Origin: Treponema sp.
GTDB lineage: Bacteria; Spirochaetota; Spirochaetia; Treponematales; Breznakiellaceae
Direction of reading: 5' to 3'
DNA length: 64,000 nucleotides
NCBI GenBank assembly: GCA_009777335.1
Contig: WRMC01000012.1
Coordinates: 1-64,000 of the forward strand
Within the stretch, counting starts at the first letter, position 1. Each line of letters begins with the position of its first letter. Position numbers and translations under genes: made by a program. Of this stretch, positions 50,565-58,694 are shown one piece after another. The notes beneath the pieces were generated by a model that was given only the letters and a program-made list of their open reading frames with translations, did no database searches and was not told where the DNA came from.

Positions 50565-51296
50565 CTAGTGCCCCAAAAATTCCGCCAGGGGGGTGAATAT
50601 TTTTAAAAGGTAGAGAAGCACCAGATGCCCCGGGTAGAAGACATAGAAGAACCAGCTCATGAAGGCTGATTTTTTCCCGAGCTGGCCATTGTACAAGAGG
50701 AGCAGGGGCAGGGTGAGGAAGAGGCCAAGCTGGAACCACTGGGGATAGACCTCGTGGAAGAGCCCAAAGCGGCGGAGCTGCCAGGCGATGTGGATCAGGG
50801 CCACCAGCGAAAAGGAGGCTAGCTGCTTTTTGATGTTCCCATGGAAGAGCCCGAAGCCCAGGATCCAGAGGATGGCGATAAAATACCAGTTGGAGGTATA
50901 AGCCATGACACAGAGGGCTCCAATGATAAGGAGCTTTAGGATAAGGTGGATCTTTTCGCTCTTGGCGGTCATGAGGGCTATGAGGCCCAGGGCCAGGGGC
51001 CAGACCACCGAAGAGGCATGGACGGGAAGGCCAAAGGCCAGCACATAGGGAAGGTGGGACACCAGGGCCAGCACCAAAAGCCGGATGAGGTATTTTTTTC
51101 GGTTGGATGTATAGTGGTAGCCCTGGGCGATAAAGAAGCAAAAGACCGGGGCGGCGGTTCTTCCCAGCATGCGGAAGATGAGGCTCATGAGGGCATGGTG
51201 GGGCAGAAAGACCGACACAAAATGATCCAGGAGCATAAAGAAGGCCGCAATTATTTTTAGCTTATTGGCAGTTAAAGAATCGTAGGTGTTATTCAT
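50565..51296 (-). CDS. TraX-family membrane protein (acyltransferase-like)
   Basis: A 243-aa integral membrane protein with eight hydrophobic stretches. It starts with the family pattern (LTANKLKIIAAFFMLLDHFV) and contains FRMLGRTAAPVFCFFIAQGY, typical of TraX proteins, named after the F-pilin acetylase. Chromosomal members are often of unknown acceptor. There are no conjugation genes here, so pilin modification is unlikely. It lies upstream of, and abuts, the VanX-like lipoprotein gene, suggesting envelope modification. Confidence 0.88.
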   Translation of the reverse strand: MNNTYDSLTANKLKIIAAFFMLLDHFVSVFLPHHALMSLIFRMLGRTAAPVFCFFIAQGYHYTSNRKKYLIRLLVLALVSHLPYVLAFGLPVHASSVVWPLALGLIALMTAKSEKIHLILKLLIIGALCVMAYTSNWYFIAILWILGFGLFHGNIKKQLASFSLVALIHIAWQLRRFGLFHEVYPQWFQLGLFLTLPLLLLYNGQLGKKSAFMSWFFYVFYPGHLVLLYLLKIFTPLAEFLGH

Positions 51297-51329
51297 GATC
51301 CCCTCCCATGGGATTATATCTTTAAAACT

Positions 51330-52865
51330 CTAAAATAGGGTGTATTCCTTTACGTTGTTCCGGCCGGAATTTTTTGCCGCATAGAGGGCCGCATCGGCCC
51401 GCTTTATGGTCGCATCAAAGCTGTCGCTTAGCTTAAACTGGGCCAGCCCTATGCTACAAGTTATGGTAATGGGAATATCCTCGTAGGTAATGATGCTTCG
51501 TTCCATGTTTCGGCGGATCCTCTCCATTTGCTTAAAGGGTTCGGTAGGATCCGTATGGGTCACCAGGAGCAGAAACTCCTCCCCTCCGTAGCGTCCCAAA
51601 AGGTCGTAGGGCCTGATGGTCTGGCGGACAATTTCTGCGGTCCGGCGGAGCACCTGGTCTCCGGCGGCATGTCCGTGGGTATCGTTGACCATCTTGAAAA
51701 AATCAAGATCCAGCATGGCCATGTAGATAAGCTGGTTCGCCCGGCGGGCCCTTTCAATTTCTACATTGGCCAGCTCGGTAAAATGCTTCCGGTTGTAGAT
51801 CCCCGTAAGGGAATCGATGTAGGCGGCATTTTCAAGCTCCTTCATGAGCTTCATGTTGTCGGTCATGTCCCTAAAGAGGAGGATGTTGCCCAGGGTTTCC
51901 TTCTTTTTGGAATAGACGGGGCTTATGCTGGTCTGAAAATGTTTTATCTCATCCAGGTCTATCGTAAAATCCACGAAATCCCTTCCGGTCTGCTTAAACT
52001 CTTCGGGCCAGGTGTGGATCTTTGTCAAGGAGTCTCCCCGGCTTAGGCCCCTAAGGCCGGGAAAGATGACCGCCGCCGCGGGGTTGCACATCAGGTAGTT
52101 CCCCTCATTGTCCAGAAGAACAAAGCCTTCGCGGATATGTTCCATCGCCGTCACCGCCGCCGCAGAGATCACCTCAAAGACGCTAAAGCGCAGGACCCCC
52201 ACATAGAGGCAGACGCTCATGAGGGCGATGGAGTAGGGGGTGGGATAGAGGCCCTGGGGGTTTAGGCCCGTCAGGATGCTCAGGTAGTACAAAAATTCCA
52301 CCCCAAAGGGGATAATCACACAGATAAAAAAGACGCAGAGCTGCCGCCTATAGGCGCCGGTGCTTTTCCTAATCTGGAAACAGAGGAGGGCCATGGAGCC
52401 CAGCATGCAGATGATGGGAAAGGCTCTAACCAGGGAATGGAGGCCCCCGGGCGTATAGGCCAGGCGGCTCGAAAAATCCCTAAGGAACTGGTAGTCCGAA
52501 TAGACCAGGCCATGAAACCTGGTGGTCCACATGGTAAGCACCAGGACGGCGGCGATGACCAAGAGGGGGATCTTCACGAAGAGGAGGGGGATCTTGACAC
52601 TGCAGTAATCGGCAATAAAAAAGAACAGAAAGACCGACGCAAAGTAGGCCCCCAGATAGAGGATCTTTACCGCCGTGTATGCCTCCTCTGCGTTGGTACT
52701 GGTAATTTCCAGGAGGTGCCCAAAGAGGTAGAGGATGATCATGGTCTGCATGAGGAGGAAGTAATTTTTCATGCGGCTCTGGCTCTGAAAGAGGGTGTAG
52801 ATCCCTATATACAGGGAAGACCCCAAGGAGAGGCAGACCAGGGTGATTAATACAATATGTGCCAT
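51330..52865 (-). CDS. Diguanylate cyclase with 7TM sensor and PAS domain
   Basis: A 511-aa membrane-bound signalling enzyme. Residues 1-225 contain seven hydrophobic segments of the HisKA-7TM type. A PAS domain follows (about 235-345: REGFVLLDNEGNYLMCNPAA), and the GGDEF domain is at 350-510. The active site is GGEEF (about 432), preceded at five residues by RPYD, an RxxD inhibitory site, so c-di-GMP feedback is expected. It would make c-di-GMP in response to a membrane or envelope cue. The gene lies 33 bases upstream of the TraX-like gene and may drive that operon. Confidence 0.94.
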   Translation of the reverse strand: MAHIVLITLVCLSLGSSLYIGIYTLFQSQSRMKNYFLLMQTMIILYLFGHLLEITSTNAEEAYTAVKILYLGAYFASVFLFFFIADYCSVKIPLLFVKIPLLVIAAVLVLTMWTTRFHGLVYSDYQFLRDFSSRLAYTPGGLHSLVRAFPIICMLGSMALLCFQIRKSTGAYRRQLCVFFICVIIPFGVEFLYYLSILTGLNPQGLYPTPYSIALMSVCLYVGVLRFSVFEVISAAAVTAMEHIREGFVLLDNEGNYLMCNPAAAVIFPGLRGLSRGDSLTKIHTWPEEFKQTGRDFVDFTIDLDEIKHFQTSISPVYSKKKETLGNILLFRDMTDNMKLMKELENAAYIDSLTGIYNRKHFTELANVEIERARRANQLIYMAMLDLDFFKMVNDTHGHAAGDQVLRRTAEIVRQTIRPYDLLGRYGGEEFLLLVTHTDPTEPFKQMERIRRNMERSIITYEDIPITITCSIGLAQFKLSDSFDATIKRADAALYAAKNSGRNNVKEYTLF

Positions 52866-52965
52866 ATGGTTCCCATACTACCCCTTAATTAGTACAAACT
52901 ATATCAAAATGTGGATTATCTGTGAATAGTAATGCGATTAAATATGCTAAATATGCTTTTTAAAC

Positions 52966-53617
52966 TAAGACCTACTCAGCACACCCAGCTCACGCTGGAC
53001 AGGAACTTACCTCCAATGATCTAGCCACTACTAAGACCTACCCACCAAGTCCCCTCTCGCTGGTCAGCAAACAATCCCTGTCGGCTCCAGCTGCAGCGAA
53101 CTCCTTCATCTATGGGCCAAATATCTAGCATATTTGTGCTGCAGAAATCGCCGCCAGGAATTTTTGCAGCACCAGCGTTGAAAGATACGGGTGGTTCGAT
53201 AGAAGATGATTATCGAAACCTACCTACATAGTATAGCCAATGTAGTACCATTATATCTCACAGTAAAGTGATAGAAGAAAGCAGCCTTAGCTAGATCCCT
53301 GGAGGGGTGAGATATTTATTCGCTAATCCGCTAGGGTAAGCTTACATACGAGGGGTGGGGGCCGCTTGGGAAACCTGACACCTTTGTCAGTATATCTCAT
53401 CACTCTTCCCCACCTACTTTATATGTAGGGATGATTATTAAAGGCTCTTCTCAATCTAATCGCTCATTGCTTGCTCAGCTGGAGCAAAAAATGCTCCTGG
53501 CGGCGACATTGGCAGGAAAAAAACGCCATATATAGCAAATTTTGTAAAGGGCTTACCTGCCACCGGAGCCGCTAGGGGCATGTTTTTGTCCAGCGGTGAA
53601 CTGCGCATGAGGTCTTA
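52966..53617. mobile_element. Dispersed foldback element, copy 4 (most complete)
   Basis: About 650 bases, ends TAAGACCTACTCAGCAC and ...GAGGTCTTA form terminal inverted repeats, extended by GCTGGACAGGAAC against GTTTTTGTCCAGC. A second left end begins near 53032 (CTAAGACCTACCCACCAAGT). The left and right halves are diverged inverted copies of each other around a GAGGGGTGGGGGCCGCTT centre (53350). The right half has the GGAGC/GCTCC hairpin, the GGCGGCGAC box and the GGCAGG/CCTGCC stem (53511/53556). There is no gene and no clear target-site duplication. Confidence 0.7.
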
Positions 53618-53675
53618 TATTGGTAGATAGCATAATCAATCCTACATTTTTCCTCTCGCCTGCCGATAAATAAAC

Positions 53676-54686
53676 ATGAAACGATTAGTCATATTGCTAT
53701 TACTAACTGCCTTTATGGCTGGCTTGGCGGCGGCCCAGATGGCGGGGACCGAGATGTTCCGGCAGGAGGGAATAGCCTCCTGGTACGGGGGGGAGTTTAA
53801 CGGAAGGACCACCGCATCGGGGGAGATCTACGATGCGAACCAGCTGACCGCGGCCCACCCCACCCTGCCCTTCGGCACCCTGGTAAGGGTTACGAACATG
53901 ACGAATATGCGCCAGGTGACTGTCAGAATCAATGACCGGGGGCCCTTCGTGGCTGCCAGGATCATCGATCTCTCCATGGCCGCCGCGGCGGCCCTCGATA
54001 TGCTCTATACTGGTCAAGCCCATGTGGTCATTGAAGGACCCCTGGCGGCGGTCAGCGCCCCTGTTCCTCCGGCTCCTGCTCCGGCTCCTGCTCCGGTGAC
54101 GGGGACCCTTGTGCCCATCACGCCTGAGCCGGTCCATGTGCTTCCTGCTCCCATGCCGACCTATCCTCCGGCCATTCCGCCGGAACCCCTGAGCCTTCCT
54201 CCGGCAGCTCCAGTGGCAGCGCCCCTGCCCCAGGTGATGGTGAACCCCGAAGGGTCCATTCCCGAGGGAGCCATCATTCCAGTGCCCACCCCGGTACCTG
54301 CCCCGGCTCCCGTGGCAGCTCCGGTGCCCGCTCCCGTGGCAACCCCAGCTCCTGTGGCTGCTCCCGCACCAGTGCCGGCCCCAGTACCGGCCCAACCGGA
54401 GAGGGTCTTTATCCCCGCTCCTCCGGCCACGGTACGGCCCGCCATACCCCCAGCGGAGAGCACCAGGCTCTACCGCATCCAGGTAGGATCCTACCGGGTA
54501 CCCCGGAACGCCCTGGATGTTTTTGACCGCCTAAAGAATGCGGGGCTCGACCCGGCCTACGAGCAATTTGACGATCTGTACCGGGTGGTACTGGCCAGAT
54601 TGAGCGCCAGGGATATACCAGCCATAGCCCAGATCCTGGGCAACGCGGGGTTCAGTGAAGTGCTCATCCGGGAAGAGACGGATTAA
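53676..54686 (+). CDS. rlpA: RlpA-like septal lytic transglycosylase with SPOR domain
   Basis: A 336-aa exported protein. It has a signal peptide to about 20 (MAGLAAAQ), a double-psi beta-barrel RlpA domain (GIASWYGGEFNGRTTASGE, then INDRGPF with the catalytic Asp, about 33-110), a long Pro/Ala/Val-rich linker (about 120-255, APAPV repeats) and a C-terminal SPOR domain (LYRIQVGSYRVPRN to VLI, about 265-333), which targets denuded glycan at the septum. It lacks a lipobox, so it is periplasmic or membrane-tethered. Its end overlaps the start of the SfsA fusion gene by 32 bases. Confidence 0.92.
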   Translation: MKRLVILLLLTAFMAGLAAAQMAGTEMFRQEGIASWYGGEFNGRTTASGEIYDANQLTAAHPTLPFGTLVRVTNMTNMRQVTVRINDRGPFVAARIIDLSMAAAAALDMLYTGQAHVVIEGPLAAVSAPVPPAPAPAPAPVTGTLVPITPEPVHVLPAPMPTYPPAIPPEPLSLPPAAPVAAPLPQVMVNPEGSIPEGAIIPVPTPVPAPAPVAAPVPAPVATPAPVAAPAPVPAPVPAQPERVFIPAPPATVRPAIPPAESTRLYRIQVGSYRVPRNALDVFDRLKNAGLDPAYEQFDDLYRVVLARLSARDIPAIAQILGNAGFSEVLIREETD

Positions 54687-55869
54687 GACAGCCAAAGATA
54701 GCAAGAACGAAATAAAAATTTTCAGAAACGATGCGGAGGCCTCCTTTGTAAGGAGGCCTAACCGTTTTTTGATCATCGCTGAAAAAAATGGCCAGGAGAT
54801 CCCCTGTCATTGCCCCAACCCCGGGAGACTTTCGGAACTCCTCTTTCCTGGCACAGAACTGCTTTTGGAACGGCGTAAAGAGGGCGGGGCGGCCAAAACT
54901 GAATGGACCGTGGTGGCCTGCCTTAGGGAAGATAAGGTGATTCCCCTCTTCTCTTCCCGGGCCAACGAAACCACCGAAAAACTCATCTTGCCCAAGATAC
55001 TCCCAGACCTGACAGAAGTGCGCCGGGAGTTTAGCATGGGCCATTCCCGCTTTGATTTTTTCGCCCTCGATACAGAAGGGAGACGCCACCTCCTGGAGGT
55101 AAAGGCCTGTTCCCTGGTTGAGCATGGCCTGGCCATGTTCCCCGATGCCCCCAGCGAGCGGGCCCTGAAGCACCTGGATGAACTTGCCCATTTTCGGGAT
55201 CAGGGTTTTATCTGCCATGTGATCTTCGTGATAGTCCATGGAGAGCCCGCCTCCTTAATGCCCAACCTCCACACGGACCTGGCCTTTGCCCAGGCCCTCT
55301 GCCGGCACCACCGGGAGGGGCTCAGGGTCCACGGAGCCCTCATCCACAGCGATAGACAGGGCCGGGCCCATCTGGTAAGCCACCAGGTCCCCCTGGATCT
55401 TTCGGAGCAAACAGAAGAGCTCTCCGGATCTGATGGGGGGAACTATCTTATTACCCTGGAGTTGGAATCCTGTGTTATCGAAGCGGGGGCCCTGGGGAAG
55501 CTGTCTCTTGAAGGGGGCTGGTACGTCTACGCTGGATCTGCCCGCAAGGGCCTCAGTGCCAGGGTGGCCCGTCACCTGCGCAGGGCCGGGAAGGCCAAGC
55601 ATTGGCACATTGATTACCTGGTGCCCCAGGGGAAAAACCTCAAGGGTCTGCCCATCCTCAGCCTCCGGAACCTGGAATGTGACCTGGCCAGGGATCTGGA
55701 AAAAATAGGCGGAAGGGGCATAAGGGGTTTTGGATCATCTGACTGCCGCTGCGAGAGTCATCTCTTCTATTTTAAAGTCCCCTTTAAAGAGAACCAGCAA
55801 TTTCAGGATTTGCTTTTTCGCTACCGCCATCGGGAATGTTTTATCCCCGAGGGGGGCCTTCCAGGGTAG
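54655..55869 (+). CDS. sfsA: SfsA-DUF123 fusion protein
   Basis: A 404-aa two-domain protein. The N-terminal SfsA domain (about 25-250) shows FVRRPNRFLIIAE, HCPNPGRLSELL, FDFFALDTEGRRHLLEVKAC and PDAPSERALKHLDEL. Its nuclease-like fold was named for sugar fermentation stimulation and binds DNA. The C-terminal domain (about 258-395) is DUF123, a GIY-YIG-related module (GGNYLITLELE, GGWYVYAGSARKGL, HWHIDYLV, CRCESHLFYF). Such fusions suggest a DNA-processing role. GTG at 54655 inside rlpA is the only start that gives the full SfsA N terminus. Confidence 0.88.
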   Translation: MKCSSGKRRIKTAKDSKNEIKIFRNDAEASFVRRPNRFLIIAEKNGQEIPCHCPNPGRLSELLFPGTELLLERRKEGGAAKTEWTVVACLREDKVIPLFSSRANETTEKLILPKILPDLTEVRREFSMGHSRFDFFALDTEGRRHLLEVKACSLVEHGLAMFPDAPSERALKHLDELAHFRDQGFICHVIFVIVHGEPASLMPNLHTDLAFAQALCRHHREGLRVHGALIHSDRQGRAHLVSHQVPLDLSEQTEELSGSDGGNYLITLELESCVIEAGALGKLSLEGGWYVYAGSARKGLSARVARHLRRAGKAKHWHIDYLVPQGKNLKGLPILSLRNLECDLARDLEKIGGRGIRGFGSSDCRCESHLFYFKVPFKENQQFQDLLFRYRHRECFIPEGGLPG

Positions 55870-57211
55870 CTTCCAGGTCTATACAGTCCTGGTATGCCTG
55901 CCGTAGGTCCGCCATGGCGGTGGCTATGGCTTCCTTCCTGTTGGCCCTGTAGGCCGGGAGCCTCTCGGTCAAATTAATCACCGGGGCAGTGTGGATGATC
56001 ACCCTCCGGGGAAAGATGCTCACCCGATCACCGTAGGATCCCCCCATGCTCCGGTTGGCAAAATCCCAGAGGTTCTGGATGTACTCAACCTTGGTATGAA
56101 AGGCCGAGCTTTCGTCCATCCCCGAAGAGCGGAAGTACCAGCAGAAGTCTATCAGTTCCTGGTGCCGGGCGATGAGCCAGGCTTCGCTGGCCTGCAGATC
56201 CTTGACACTCCGCTCTATGGGGGACATCCCCTCCAGGCTCTCCACCCCGGGTAGATAGATCCGGTCCCAGCAGAGCTGGCGGATCCGGTGCATCCTATAA
56301 AAGAAATCCTCGTGACCCTGGACCCCCAGCATGCGCTCCGCCGTTTCCAGGGCCGCCGTCATGATCTGTTCTATCCGGGCCGAGAAAGGCAGGGAGGGGT
56401 CATGGGGGATCTTATAACGCTCTTCGTTGACCCCCAGGAAGTGATCTCGGCACTGGGCCACCCGCTCGGTGAGGGGGAGCTTCTTTCTGCCGGGCCCCGA
56501 GAGGCCCGCAAATTTTTCGATCTTCCGCAAGAGCATTTCTACGGTGATACTTCCCCAGGAACCAAAACGGAAATGGATAGACAGGGGAAGAACCTCCAGG
56601 GGGACATCGGGGCTCTTGGCCGCCAGGCGTTCGGCGGCGGTAAAACCTATCCGGACCACCCCGGGCTCCAGGCGGTGTATGGTGTCGACGGTGTAAGAAA
56701 CCTGCCCCTCCGGCGCCAGAGCCAGAGGATAGGGTCCATCGATAATGGCCTGATAGATCCGGGCCATACCCCGGCTGTCCATCTTGGAATGGTGGACCGG
56801 CATGGCCCCCACATTGGGCATGACGAACTTGGCCACACCGCCGCCCCAGCGGACTACCTCGTAACTATAGACACAGACCGTATGGGGCCAACGGGCAAAG
56901 CGGACCCCCCGGGCAGCAGCCAGGGCCCGGAGTTTAAACAGGAAGAACCAGCTAAGCATCTGGGGCTCCCCCCCGTTGGGGTGACGGAAGGCAATGATAA
57001 GGCGGCTCTTTCCTGCCAGGGCCCGCTGGAAGGCATTAAGAAGATGGTGATCACCCTTGTTCAACAAGATCCGGGCGATTCCATAATAAAGAAAGAGGTA
57101 GAGTCTGCCCAATATACGGATGAGAAAAATTACCAAAAGTGAAATTCTGGGTTCCCCCAGTTGAATATCCGGAAAAGCTCGAATAATAGGAACCCGAAAT
57201 GGCTTGTACAT
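55841..57211 (-). CDS. PlsC-like acyltransferase with atypical HX4E motif
   Basis: A 456-aa membrane-associated acyltransferase. An N-terminal hydrophobic stretch (about 24-45) precedes the catalytic region. The usual HX4D is HPNGGE here (about 77-82), so Asp is replaced by Glu. The acyl-phosphate-binding motif is PEGQVSY (about 165-171), and PLALAPEG and IGFTAAERLA fit the family. The C-terminal 200 residues are helical and unassigned. It might acylate lysophosphatidate or another lipid. The 3' end overlaps the convergent sfsA gene by 29 bases. Confidence 0.75.
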   Translation of the reverse strand: MYKPFRVPIIRAFPDIQLGEPRISLLVIFLIRILGRLYLFLYYGIARILLNKGDHHLLNAFQRALAGKSRLIIAFRHPNGGEPQMLSWFFLFKLRALAAARGVRFARWPHTVCVYSYEVVRWGGGVAKFVMPNVGAMPVHHSKMDSRGMARIYQAIIDGPYPLALAPEGQVSYTVDTIHRLEPGVVRIGFTAAERLAAKSPDVPLEVLPLSIHFRFGSWGSITVEMLLRKIEKFAGLSGPGRKKLPLTERVAQCRDHFLGVNEERYKIPHDPSLPFSARIEQIMTAALETAERMLGVQGHEDFFYRMHRIRQLCWDRIYLPGVESLEGMSPIERSVKDLQASEAWLIARHQELIDFCWYFRSSGMDESSAFHTKVEYIQNLWDFANRSMGGSYGDRVSIFPRRVIIHTAPVINLTERLPAYRANRKEAIATAMADLRQAYQDCIDLEATLEGPPRG

Positions 57212-57269
57212 GGCGATTGAATAATACTAAAATAAAAAAAATAGTTCAATTCATGATAAGGAGCGGCCC

Positions 57270-57470
57270 ATGAAAACTCTGCTTAAAATAGAAGGAATGT
57301 CCTGCGAGAACTGCGTTAAGCATGTAAAGGAAGCCCTGGAAGCTCTTGAAGGGGTGAGTTCCGCCCAGGTAAGCCTGGACGAACACTCCGCCGAGGTGGA
57401 ACATTCAGACCAGGTAAGCCTGGACCTCCTCAACGAAACCGTAGAAGAGGCAGGTTACCAAACGGTATAA
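57270..57470 (+). CDS. Heavy-metal-associated domain metallochaperone (CopZ-like)
   Basis: A 66-aa single HMA domain. The metal-binding motif is EGMSCENC (about residues 7-14), followed by the usual helix-strand pattern (VKHVKEALEALEGVSSAQVS, LLNETVEEAGYQTV). It would bind Cu(I) or another soft metal and hand it to a P-type ATPase, none of which is in the window. AAGGAG lies eight bases before the ATG. It converges on the aminotransferase gene with 15 bases between stops. Confidence 0.93.
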   Translation: MKTLLKIEGMSCENCVKHVKEALEALEGVSSAQVSLDEHSAEVEHSDQVSLDLLNETVEEAGYQTV

Positions 57471-57485
57471 GCTTCCCCTCCGGGC

Positions 57486-58601
57486 CTACTTTCCCAGGAT
57501 GTCCTTTAAAGCTCCCAGGAGCTTGTCCACATGTTCCTTTTGGGCCGTGTGGCCCATGGTGCCTATGCGCCAGATCTTTCCCGCCAGGACCCCCAGGCCC
57601 GCTCCTATCTCGATCTTGTAGGTTCCCCTTAGTTCCTTGCGGACATCCAGATCCACCACACCCTCAGGGATCATCACGGTGCTCAGGTTAGGGAGCCGGT
57701 GGCCCTTCTCCACCAGAAGGCTGAGGCCCAGACCCTGGAGCCCCGCGGCAAGATGCTCGTGGGTTGCTATGTGCCGGGCCTTCACCTTCTCTATCCCCTC
57801 TTCGTGAATCAGGCTGAGGGCCTCGTACAGGCCGTAGTACATATTTGCAGGGGCCGTGTGGTGGTAGGCCCTGGGGCTGCCATCCCAGTACTTCATCAAA
57901 AGGGTCATGTCCAGGTAGAAGTTGGGGACCTTCTTTTTCCGGCCCAGGATTTTTTCCATGGCCCTGGGAGAGAAGCTCACCGGTGAAAGCCCCGAGGGAC
58001 AGCCTATACACTTTTGGCTGCAGGAGTAGAGGGCATCGATGGCCCAGTCGTCCATGCGAAGCTCGTTCCCCCCCAGACTGGTAACCGCATCCACGATGAA
58101 GAGGCCCCCCTTCTGGGCCACCAGGGGGCCTATCTTTTCGATGGGGTTTATGACCCCCGTGGAGGTTTCGCCATGGACCATGCCCACCAGTTTATAAGAG
58201 CCGCCCTTGATTTTCGCCGCCGCCTGGTCTACGTCAATGGGGCTCCTCCAGGGGAACTCGAGGGTATCGACCTGGGCCCCCAGGCGGCCCGCCACGTCGA
58301 CCATGCGCTCGGCGAAGTAGCCGTTGGTGATCATGAGCATCTGGTCCCCCTCTTCTACCAGATTGCACATAACAGCCTCCATCCCCGAACTGCCGGTCCC
58401 CGACAGGGTGATGGTGGCCTCATTATTGGTAAACATCAGCTTTCGTAAGCTCAGTTTAAGCTCGTCCATCAGGGCCGTGAACTGGGCGTCCATGTGGCCT
58501 ATGGTGGGCCTGGAAAGGGCCTGGTAGACCTTCGGGTTTACCGAAGAAGGGCCGGGGCCCATTAATAAGACCGAATCTAAAGAATCAAGCACATTAGCCA
58601 T
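57486..58601 (-). CDS. Alanine-glyoxylate / serine-pyruvate aminotransferase family protein
   Basis: A 371-aa PLP-dependent class V aminotransferase. The family start (LLMGPGPSSVNPKVYQAL, then GHMDAQF) is present, as is the PLP phosphate loop (LSGTGSSGMEAVM). Asp in FIVDAVTSLGG stacks on PLP, and the Schiff-base Lys is in SCSQKCIGCPSG (about 192). Likely reactions are alanine plus glyoxylate to pyruvate plus glycine, or serine to hydroxypyruvate. Substrate identity cannot be read from sequence alone. It is a monocistronic gene with a 90-base upstream gap. Confidence 0.93.
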   Translation of the reverse strand: MANVLDSLDSVLLMGPGPSSVNPKVYQALSRPTIGHMDAQFTALMDELKLSLRKLMFTNNEATITLSGTGSSGMEAVMCNLVEEGDQMLMITNGYFAERMVDVAGRLGAQVDTLEFPWRSPIDVDQAAAKIKGGSYKLVGMVHGETSTGVINPIEKIGPLVAQKGGLFIVDAVTSLGGNELRMDDWAIDALYSCSQKCIGCPSGLSPVSFSPRAMEKILGRKKKVPNFYLDMTLLMKYWDGSPRAYHHTAPANMYYGLYEALSLIHEEGIEKVKARHIATHEHLAAGLQGLGLSLLVEKGHRLPNLSTVMIPEGVVDLDVRKELRGTYKIEIGAGLGVLAGKIWRIGTMGHTAQKEHVDKLLGALKDILGK

Positions 58602-58694
58602 GGGGTTCTCCTTTTTTTATGCGGCTTCTGCCGCCTCATTTTACGCTGTTGTGAACTACAGCATACTTCGTTAGTCCCTGTTTAACAACCGGCC

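Noticed and set aside
50565-51296. Conjugative pilus locus, because of the TraX-like gene.
   Set aside because: No tra, relaxase or pilin genes are nearby. Chromosomal TraX-family proteins are common outside conjugation loci.
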